Shown piece after piece: positions 54,170-64,000 of a DNA stretch of 64,000 nt (position 1 is the stretch's first letter; every line of letters starts with the position of its first letter). Source of the stretch: Balanoglossus misakiensis (Eukaryota; Hemichordata); the NCBI GenBank assembly GCA_040954595.2, contig CM082597.2, positions 5,456,001-5,520,000 of the forward strand. Reading direction: 5' to 3'. Under the pieces are notes generated by a model, which was not told the DNA's origin, searched no databases, and saw only the letters and a program-made list of their open reading frames with translations. Both the position numbers and the translations under genes were made by a program.

Positions 54170-57100
54170 ATGGCTGAACATACAAGACGACAATGGGACG
54201 ATTATAAACATTTATAAAGTCCACAATTCCAGTCTATAGGCCGTATTAATCCCATCTTTTCAATGAAGTAGCAATTACCTTTTGTATAGTAGCATGTGCA
54301 TTTATTACCGGTGGCGAGTAATCTGACACATTTTCCATAATTTCATCACCCAATACATGAATATGTAAATTTATCAAAGGGCATTATTTTAACAGAACTT
54401 CGGTGATGAAAAATACTCAAAAGTACAGTGTCAGGAAACTTGAGACATCAACACCAATACATGTTGCAATCTTCTAATTCTATAATGCTATATTTACTTC
54501 ATTTTGCAGTCACATTGTAATTTAATGAATATTGAACACTGCCAAGACTTGTATACGTAAGTTAATGAATATTGTACACTGCCAAGACTTGTAAGTTAAT
54601 GAACATTGTACACTGCCAAAACATGGGTAAGAATAGTTTTAAGAAACTTTTTAAGAAACCATGTATTAGACATCCATTTTATTGTGGTATGCTTCAAGCT
54701 ACTTTAATAGAATATTCAACATATATTTTACATAAAGCTAAACAAACATGTATGATGTATTCGCAACAGGTGAGTGAATATCGGCTTTGGCATAAATCAT
54801 GCATTGCAATTGTACTTTAATATTTCTTTTTCAAATATCACTATGCTTAACTTTCACATGAATAAAAACAGGATCAATTTATCATCCCATTAAGATGTGC
54901 CATGCATTCACTTTCTGGTATATAGATAAGACACAACCTACTTGCTTGTTTGGTTTGGTTTGGTTTGGTTTAGCACTAAACGAACACCCCAAGCGACGGG
55001 CACAAGTCCAATTAAATGTCTGTCATTTTGTGATCGCGCCCTCTTGCTGTTTGGGAACGTAATGCGTTTCAACGAATGCCCTTAATCCTGAGTGTATTCT
55101 AGACGATGCATGCAGGACCTGGAGAATCATCCAGACCACTACAAAGTGCTTCGGCGCATTTTATTGATGTTGTATACCTTATAGAGAATTGTCTACCTTG
55201 TAGAGAATTGTCTCTCCTCCACATGATGTACTCCAACGTGAGTAGGGGTGATAGGTTTTACGAGGATAATCGTCCTTTGCAGACAATAGAATCAGCGTCA
55301 GAGAATGTCTGTTCAAATCCATGTAAAAATTTACCGCACCATTAATGCGTCGTTTTTACGATCTCCGCTGCACCATGAAAACCATTAAGTGGTGGAACCA
55401 CGCTGTCCAATGAAATCATAGGGAAACTATGTCAAAATTTAGTAGAACCCAACTCCTTAATTCCCCAACACGCCGACTGCTGTGTTAACACATCGCGTTA
55501 ACGTGAAAACCACTGGGTTCCCTTTAACGGGAGATACATGGTTTCGAATAAATGTGCCATAACGTCAAGCGAATGTCATCATGGAAGTGTTAAAATGATG
55601 ACCACGTCTTTGCGTGTACTGTAATTACTTTCGTCTTCAAACGGTGCCGTTGATCGGTTTCTTGATGATGTACCCTGCTGTCATTTTCTCAGATACACTG
55701 CTATCAGTACTTAATACCAATGGTTTACAAGGGGCGGATTATCTCCTTTCATGTTTCGAAATATGACACCGCGAGTATGTCTAACATTTGCTCAACTCTC
55801 AGAGCAGAGAGAAAATCCTGCCCACACACAAATATGCGACGTGATAAAAACCCCATTATAGAGTTTTGTAGCAGGGTCTGGACATACGTCACCCCAATTT
55901 ACGTCCATAAGGCTATCCATCAGCTTTTCTACGCGTTGCTGTGTTTAATATCTCGGTAGCATCAGGAGAGAAGACGAGAAACGACCTCTCAAATTGAAAT
56001 AGACAGTATGTCGCGAGTTTCTAGATCTGGAAAGGCATCTGTTAATACAACAACGTCCACCCAGCATGAGAGAAAATCAAGTACATTGGACGTGGCCTGA
56101 CTGCGAAGTACAACATCAGCAGGACCGGAGATGATATTCAAAACACACAGAGTATACCTGTAGTTACCGTCACGATTCTGCTATGTCAGTTAATTGCCAT
56201 GTTGTGACTTCGTCAACTTGAAGCTACAGACGTGTAAAAAAAAGAGTTCCATGGTAACAGGAAATTCTGATCAAATAATACATGTAAACCATGTCCATTT
56301 CTTCAGATATATGATGTTAAACTTTAATGATTAGGACCACTGATCCAACTACTGTGATTTTTCTAGGTTGAATCTACTGGCGCCAAGCTATATGTTGACA
56401 TGCTATAATACATGATGTTGGTATTATCTCTTTGCCATTGTACATAGAAATTATCTATTTAAAAGCCACTAGTTTAAAATCTATATTAAACGTGTGATAA
56501 AGGGGAATTTAACGGACATTATGTAATCAAAGACTGCTATAGCCATAGAAATGTGATCGTGAATGCGATCTATCTAACGTTCATTGTGTTTGATAAATTG
56601 ACTTCGGTGCTTGCTAAAGTTTCGGATAATTGAAATCCAGGTCTTTTGGGGAAATTACTGTCACGGTTGATTGAAAGACGAATTAGTCTGCTGGAATCAT
56701 GGGACGGAATAATGAGAGAAAGATTTAGTAAATAATCAATGAAAAGTCTTAGTCTTCTCATTTTGCAGACATTGCATTGATTTTTGTTCTCAATTCGTCG
56801 AGATGGTCTCCGTTGATGAAGAGATGAATAAAGTGAAAAGAAAGTATCGTGTTGCCATGGTAATAATTACCCCATGGAGGCACCATGAGAAGAATTGGAG
56901 CGCATGATTTCTCGGGAAATGTTTTTTTGAGGGAGCAGAGGTGAGAAGTGTTTGTTGAGACAATTCTGACAATGACCAAAATGTAAACCTTACATTTTCT
57001 TTATTTATTCATTTGGGGTTCACAGAATAAGGAAAATACAAATGTATAAACAACACCAGTTGTACAACATTAACAACACATAAACAACACTTTTTACTTT

Positions 57101-57840
57101 CAAATCACAATCTACGTAAAAAAGTTTGTATCGAGCAATAATGTTAACAATACGTAATGGTAAGTCAAACTTTCCTCTTTTCCTATATATTAATGTGCAC
57201 TGATGACTTGGAGATCTTTGTATAAACCTATATTTAATAAAATACATTGTATGAAAAAATGCATATAAGAAATATTTGCGGACAGGTCTGTAGTTGTCAA
57301 CTCCAGAAATAAATTGTCCAGTAAAAACTTGACCTTGGTCGTCTAATAGCCAAGTATTGTTCCACACTACTTAAGCTTGATATGTCAATATGGGAGGGAA
57401 AACTTGATACATTGTATTAAAATAAAACAACAATCACTTTAGATGATATTTTACAGGTTTTGATCTAGTAATGCATCATCTTCATTGCTTTGTGAAGTTT
57501 TTCGATAGAAATCAAGCAATACACCTCATATAAAATATAATTCCTTATATTGATATGTTTGAAATCTCTGTTTGAATGTTTTCCTCTTGTATTATATTGT
57601 TCTCTACTCTGATAAAGGAGTTTGCGTTATAAATGAGTGTCATAGGATTCCTGATTCCCACATGACAATATGTTTCTTCGCAGATGAACCAGTTCCTCTC
57701 TTTTCTGTGACAGGAGAAATGAAAATAAACAAATTAGTAGCCTTCTATGTTAATCAATGTCGAAAAGAATTAACCAGGAATATACACCCAACGTGTACGA
57801 TAAAGTTATTTAATATGCAACCCAGTGCATTTTACTGAAG
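54170..57840. other. Gene-free stretch between gene C and the receptor gene
   Basis: No supportable exon. Three imperfect copies of a short repeat (ttaatgaatattgtacactg and relatives) lie at about 54,520-54,625, and a TTTGG run at about 54,950-54,972. The unresolved C-terminal exon(s) of the receptor gene on the minus strand may lie here. Confidence 0.45.
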
Positions 57841-57847
57841 TTCCTAC

Positions 57848-60800
57848 CTTCCTGTATAATTCCGCCAGATTCCTTGTATCTTTCGAGTCACTGGAATTTG
57901 TGGAACCTGATGCAGTATTGATCATACTTGTAGCGATAGACGACTCGGGGACACGGTTGAGAAGTAGAATCTAAAATAAGGAATATTCGGTCATAATTTC
58001 GTACAATGTATTTTCGTACAATGTATTTGACGTTAGTATATTAAAATATCCATATAACACTATCCAGGAGGCAAAGAAGCGTGTCATGATGACCAACACG
58101 GAAAATGCTCATTAGATGAGGGGCATACACTCCCTGACAGGTACCAAGCATCCTCCATCTTTTTTAATTGTTTACGAGTGGTAAAATTAAAATAGGAACA
58201 TGTTATTTAATTGAAAGGGGTCGTTTTCGGAAATTAGAATGAATGTACCTGACCCTCAAGAGCAAGCTTAATATTACATCGATAGATGTGCGCACATATG
58301 GCAAAAACCACTTTTCCTTTCATGAATGTACTATGATTTCAAGTATAACGCACGTTTACTGTAAATCATTTTTATGCTCTTATTTATATATAACTGAAGG
58401 AGATCATCTATAATTGTGACATATGGTCAAACAAAATAAGCATGAAGATGATTACTGGGACATGTAACGTGTAGTATTACACGTTCTTTGTTGTAGGCAA
58501 ATGACGATAACAGCATGATATATCTCTTTTCTAGCCTGTAATAGGCTTGCGTGAGAACGCTTTTCTACTGCAACGTGTGCCATAAATTTCCTCAGAGCCC
58601 CTGTAAGAAAGAGCTGTCACTGTCTATGGTTGACATGCCAATATATCCCTCGATATTAAACTAACCATTTACGCTGTAATTACACGTTGATTAATCAAGA
58701 ATAGGCCACTGTCTGTGTACTTGCACACTCCTTGTGGTGTATCAGAAAGTGGGCTTACCTTGGGGATGAATACAAGCGATAACATTGATGTATTGACTAT
58801 GATAATCGCTGCTGTCATGAAGGTGAAAGTAAACGTGACGTCGCCTCCTGTCAGATAGAGCACGGGAAGAACGATGGTACAGGTGACGAAGACTGTGTAG
58901 ATGGACAGCGCGATGTACGTACCTGGCAAATAAAACATGTAGTACATTTCTTCGATTATAACGCAGAATGACTGTGTTTCATTTTTAAACATTTCACATT
59001 GTTGAACTCCTGATGCCAAGGAAAATTTCCAAACTAATGGGAATGCAATATTGTACTTGACTTTCTTGAATGAGAAAGAAAATAGGACCAATAAAATGAT
59101 ACAGTTATGTGAACATCGATTTCGTTGGCGTCTTTCCGTATTGCGTCAATATAAGTTCGTGTAATTCAATGTCTGTGCACTAAAGCTAAACTAGAAAGTT
59201 GTTATGAAAGGTATTCGGTGTAAAGACGCATCGTCCGAATATGGACCTTGGTTTACAGATTATGGAAGTGATGAACTATGAACGTAACAGTGCCACACTT
59301 ACTGTCATTTAGTTGGGTGAGAGAAACTCTCCTGGTTTCCCAGGCCAGGAAGACACCCCAGAGAAGAATAAAACCTTTGTAGCAGTAGATGACGATTGAG
59401 AAATGCAGTCCGTGTTTGGAAGTGCAGTAAGATATTTCTGGAACTGTGTAGATCTCTAATTCTGGATGTGTGACATCAAACTAGATGAAAATACGGTATT
59501 ATATTAAGTGGGTGCCCTTAGCGATACTTTTCAGGAAGACGGATAAGTTACATTGTACATTACACCAGTTCTCTAAGTTAACAGTCAAGGACAACGGGCA
59601 AAATACTTTCATCCACAAGTCAGTCCCCCACCCCTAGTCAACAGTACCAGTTGGGGGTTAAAAACAATCATACAAATGCAAGATCTATATATAAGTAACT
59701 GGATAAATTGGACCTATACTGGACAGATATATATCGCCTTTCGACATCTGACGAACTGCCTGTGAAGGCTCCGTATTATTATTATGTTGCAAAATGCTTT
59801 GTGACAGGACACTTGGCTATTTCACACAGGCATTTGTTTCGTGTGCTTAGTTGGTATAGCAAGAAGTAAACCACGCGTAAATGATGCGTTTTGGGGAACG
59901 TTAATTATTGACAAAATAGTTTGTATATACTTACAACTGGTTCTAGGCGAAGATGCCCGATTTGCATTTCGTCCAACGTTATCCATATAACGAAAATAAT
60001 GACGTCAACGAAGATGAGAATAATAATTCCTGTTATAAGCTTGCTATCAGGCAAATTCTGAAATGTTAGGAATAAGCAAAATAAATGACTGAATGAATAA
60101 ATAAATAAATGAATGGAAATGCCAGTAGTAGCTGTTGTTTCACCATAGCAACAAATTATTTCCATACAAAGGATGGGTATTGAAATTTACCTCCTCGCCA
60201 GATTCTCAAACACGAGTGATCGTCCTTCATGTTTGTAACATTTCATGACAAAACAATACCTGCCCGAAAGACTGGCGACACTTGAAAAGCTCAACGTCTC
60301 ATTTATGAATTTCTGATCAGTTCTTCATTTCCTCAAAGTTTGCACGAGTTAAGGATCTATGCATCCATCAGTCTTGCACTCAAAAGAAATAAAGAGGAAC
60401 TCACTGTCATCTTCATCTTGGTTAACGCTTCATTGAAAATCACGTGGATTCGATAAGTTTTCATGAAGAGTGCTCCAAAACTCAAGGATAGTCCTATGCT
60501 CAGCAATATTACTCGGAGCTGATGCAAAATAAGAAAAAAACCCAGAAAATTAACCATATGAACTGAAGCTTCTATATATTGAAATAAAATTTACATTCAC
60601 CTCTCATACATATGCAAAATGTACATACATACATACATACATACATACATACATACATACATACATACATACATACATACATACATACATACATACATAC
60701 ATACATACATACATACATACATAGTGGGCATTTATAGGTCTCAAGTGGGACATAAAACCTGTTCAGATAAGAACATATCGCGTTTATTTCAATCAATCTG

Positions 60801-62088
60801 CTAACAACGTGCTAACACGGAGATAAACAAAGCGAGGCAACACATGAATAAAATATGATCTTACCCAGCATGCTGCCGTTACAAATTTTAGATTGTTTGA
60901 AACACCGCTGTCTATTCCAAACATGAAGACGCCAGCATACAACAGGAGACAGCCGATCGCAATGAAATTATTCAATGGAGGGCTGGAAATTTTAATGGCT
61001 CTAAGTAGAGAAAATGTGTAAATGTATAATCAGGTCATTAAGGAAAAAAAGCGATCAAATGAAAATTACAAACTACTTTAAAGAAAGTGATGCTGGAAGC
61101 AAGGGGTCTGGTGTATTGAAAAAGTCATGATGAATTCATAATACACAGTTTTCATAAGTCTAGCGCCCTCAAGCAGCCATTATGATTTTGGACTCAAAGC
61201 GAGGCCAGCGGTGAAACGTTGACCAATCACATCAAGGGGATTTCCCTATTGGCCTCGCTTTGAGTTCAAATCCATGATGGCTGCGTGACAGAGCTAGACT
61301 TATGCAAATGGTGCATTGCATAAATCTTACTTTGCATTTCTGAATGTGATGTTTATCGCCAGCATCACAATGGCCATCAGGCATCCACACCCAGCGATGG
61401 ACCACATAATGATACGGTAAGTGCTGGACAATGTCTCCGGTGTTATGACCAGGGTTATGCCATCCACAGGAGGCATATTACTGCCTGAAAAAAATGTACA
61501 TACATCTCATGACATGTCAACATAGTTCATGTTTAGTCTGAGGGAATTAGAAGACAAAGGATGTTCAGTTTCAAAGATAGCAATTTGACTATACATATAG
61601 ATTATGGTGATAGTCTAATTATTAGACACTTTTCAGGGATTCAACCAAGCAATAAAGCTGATACACTGAAGAAAAGAACTGAAATAAATAGCAAACATTT
61701 GGAACCATACCATAGAACTTAGATGTGATTAAATAAATCAGAAGTTACAAAAATGGTATTTACCATGCCAATTGACATCTGTATACCATCGTATTATATC
61801 CATGTCTTGCTCGTATTTACCAATAGTAGTGACATTTTCATCTGAAAGTGTTAATAAAATACCACATCAATGTGAAACATTTGCACTACAGAAATCACTT
61901 CAGATAATACAACACTATACAATCTCGTTATTCTGCTTCAAATAGAGTATTAATTATATGACAATACATACAAGCAGGAAAATATTCCTTAATTAATTGT
62001 TAGCGTAGCAATCAATTGACATACCTAGGTATTGTTCTATTCCAACATTGCTTTGACGACTGTAAAGTTCGTCAAAGATCACTTTTCC
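57848..62088 (-). CDS. GABA-B-receptor-like class C GPCR, nine exons, partial
   Basis: Minus-strand exons: 62088-62025, 61841-61764, 61484-61331, 61000-60865, 60518-60405, 60057-59935, 59480-59303, 58922-58759 and 57970-57848. They join in frame to 378 codons. The first two encode the end of the ligand-binding module (GKVIFDELYSRQ, IRWYTDVNWHG). TM1 starts after ITLVITPETLSSTYR, TM2 after KISSPPLNN, and TM3 includes LSIGLSLSFGALFMKTYR. TM5 carries YKGFILLWGVFLAWETR and LNDSTYIALSIY, and TM6-7 ends VFIPK. These match GABA-B receptor signatures in order. The family couples extracellular ligand sensing to Gi/o proteins as dimers. Ligand and subunit type are unknown. The 5' exons (most of the Venus flytrap domain) were not found before the right edge. 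After the last exon the end is unresolved: either splicing at AAG/GTAGGA or read-through to TAA at 57806. Confidence 0.9.
60622..60723. repeat. (ACAT)n microsatellite
   Basis: About 25 units in the intron between the TM2 and TM3 exons of the receptor gene. Confidence 0.96.
61153..61304. mobile_element. MITE with long inverted repeats
   Basis: cataagtctagcgccctc near the left end and gctagacttatg at the right end begin an imperfect inverted repeat of about 50 bp per arm. The arms continue inward through ggactcaaagcgaggcca and tggcctcgctttgagttc. The element is about 152 bp, noncoding, and lies in the TM1-TM2 intron of the receptor gene. A truncated relative lies at 44994-45076. Confidence 0.75.
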
Positions 62089-62232
62089 CTGAAACGAAAC
62101 AAAGCAAACGTACGATATCTGACGATGGCAAAGATAGGGTGGGTATTAAAATGATGGCAAAGCTAAAATGTGCTTTAAGAATTCTTGACACGAGTGTATG
62201 GGCAATGACTATGAACCTTGGAACAGAGATAC

Positions 62233-62999
62233 AATATTTACAATGACATCCATCTGATTTTCTGGGAATGGGTATTTTTTGATGTTACCATAATTTTGTT
62301 TTACGATATTTACAAGGACATCCATCTGATTTTCTGGGAATGGGTATTTTTTGATGTTACCACAATTTTTTTACGATATTTACGAGGACATCCATCTGAT
62401 TTTCTGGGAATGGGTATGTTTTTGTGTTACCACAATTTTTACGATATTTACAAGGACATCCATCTGATTTTCTGGGAATGGGTGTTTTTTGATGTTGCCA
62501 CAATTTTTTTACGATATTTACAATGACATCCATCTGATTTTCTGGGAATAGGTATGTTTTTGTGTTACCACAATTTTTTACGATATTTACAAGGACATCC
62601 ATCTGATTTTCTGGGAATGGGTATGTTTTTGTGTTACCACAATTTTTTTCGATATTTACAAGACATCCATCTGATTTTCTGGGAATGAGTATTTTTTGAT
62701 GTTACCACAATTTTTTTACGATATTTACAAGTTCATCCATCTGATTTTCTGGGAATGAGTATTTTTTGATGTTACCACAATTTTTTGTACGATATTTACA
62801 AGTTCATCCATCTGATTTTCTGGGAATGAGTATTTTTTGATGTTACCACAATTTTTTGTACGATATTTACAAGTTCATCCATCTGATTTTCTGGGAATGA
62901 GTATTTTTTGATGTTACCACAATTTTTTGTACGATATTTACAAGTTCATCCATCTGATTTTCTGGGAATGGGTGGTTTTTGATGTTACCATAATGTTTT
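62233..62999. repeat. About 70-bp minisatellite, 11 copies
   Basis: catctgattttctgggaat recurs at 62251, 62323, 62393, 62461, 62531, 62600, 62668, 62738, 62809, 62880 and 62951 (spacing 68-72 bp, differing mainly in T-run length). Later copies share ttcatccatc and gaatgagt. The array lies 150 bp upstream of the first visible receptor exon. Confidence 0.96.
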
Positions 63000-64000
63000 C
63001 GTAGGTTGATCTAAACCGTAGTATTAACAGTGAAAACTTGGTCTGGTAATCACAAATAGGTGAAACAATAAAATATCATGAATGGAAGATACTGAACGAG
63101 CCGTATCATTTTGCGTGTGTGTTTCCTTCTGACGTCAAACGACACGCTGACATCCAATTTCTTAAATTTTGCAATACTTTACTCAGATATACTCTTGAGA
63201 TTTTAAAATCTCCTTAGAGCTGGGAAGTTGGGGCAATTATCACTCTCTGTTTTTGGTCGAGAACTTGGATCAGCAATCACGTGGACCCCTAATGTATCCA
63301 TATCATTAGTTGTCCTGGTTTGTCAACTTTGGGGATGTTCATGTCTTCCATTCGACAGCCTCAGTTTGTCCTTGAAATGTATGACCTGATTCCGTTAATC
63401 GGAATGGCAGTCTTATCACGGCGAAATTCAACACAATGAAAATAATGGTGGCAGTCCAGATATATAATAAGCGAAACCCTATAAATATCCAATCATGGTC
63501 ATTTTGATTGATATGAAACACAAAATGTTACAAATTCAGGTTTCACTCAAAAATAAACGCGTTGGTCGTTAATTCACACGTGGTAAATTATAGAACATGT
63601 ACACAGGAAATGCAAGGAAGCCGCGATGACATCTGACAGGAAGTAACAAAAGAACGCGCGCTTCCGTTTGACCTCATCCTGATCATCTGATCTGGCGAGG
63701 TGATTTATCGGGGCGATTAACTGTGAACAGTGAGTTAACTTCGGATGCGGGTAATTGCCAGTGCTTCAATGTGAGCGCATCTGCTGATAGTTACATTTTA
63801 TTGGAAGAACATGCAGCATCACCGTGTGATACATTGCAATATATGTCAATCGTTATATGGTTGACGTGCACTTTTCACGAATATGGTAACAGGATGGGAC
63901 ATATATGCTGGTCTTTCAATGGTAAACGAGGTCCACACATGCAGGACTCCAATATTTGCTTGAAAGTGGTATTTTACCTGACAAAAAAATCAACTTCAAG
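63000..64000. other. Gene-free right edge, presumed intron of the receptor gene
   Basis: No convincing exon on the minus strand, although the receptor gene must continue upstream. Nothing else recognisable. Confidence 0.4.

Noticed and set aside
56758-56979. C-terminal receptor exon ending HLDELRTKINAMSAK
   Set aside because: The only nearby acceptor (AACGGAG) is weak and phase 1, while the last confirmed exon ends at phase 0. It would need an unseen intermediate exon.
63339-63521. Possible upstream exon of the receptor gene (TFQGQT before the GKVIF exon)
   Set aside because: The frame looks tempting next to GABA-B ligand-domain patterns, but no GT donor exists at the needed position.

Overview
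This window is eukaryotic genomic DNA, most likely from a marine invertebrate animal. The genes have short GT-AG introns, signal-peptide exons joined at phase 1, a CYP2-type cytochrome P450 and a GABA-B-type class C receptor. There are many tetranucleotide microsatellites and short inverted-repeat elements. An invertebrate deuterostome (amphioxus- or hemichordate-like) would fit, but this is an inference from gene content and style, not from a diagnostic marker.

Layout. (1) Positions 1-25,855 are one satellite field with an 88-bp monomer, about 293 copies. It lies in three orientation blocks (+ to about 3,398; reverse to about 24,460; + again to about 25,855), carries local higher-order repeats, and has diverged monomers at its right edge. 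(2) Positions 26,337-28,328 hold a three-exon, 500-aa cytochrome P450. A TTAA-flanked MITE begins 10 bp after its stop codon and carries the first AATAAA. (3) Positions 29,317-34,987 are a macrosatellite of about 11 units of 505-532 bp. Each unit has a tRNA-like A box/B box/T-run on the minus strand and one or two copies of a perfect hairpin cassette. (4) Positions 36,833-54,164 hold a cluster of small secreted immunoglobulin-like genes. Three can be assembled from signal-peptide exon to stop: A (189 aa, minus), B (175 aa, minus) and C (288 aa, two Ig domains, plus). All three end in a short Lys/Arg-rich tail. An extra TATA-plus-signal-peptide exon (41,405-41,453, minus) and an orphan Ig-like exon (about 47,575-48,001, minus) belong to the same group. 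(5) Positions 57,848-62,088 (minus) hold nine exons of a GABA-B-receptor-like class C GPCR, from the end of the ligand-binding module through TM1-TM7 into the cytoplasmic tail. Its 5' part lies upstream and was not found in the window, and its extreme C-terminus is unresolved.

The most unusual content is the Ig-like cluster with cationic tails. It is built on a repeated plan: TATA box, short signal-peptide exon with a phase-1 donor, Ig-like exon, basic tail. It looks like a locally expanded family of secreted effector or binding proteins. The second is the macrosatellite with an embedded RNA polymerase III-type promoter. Intergenic stretches otherwise contain MITE-like elements and simple repeats, with no gene I can support.
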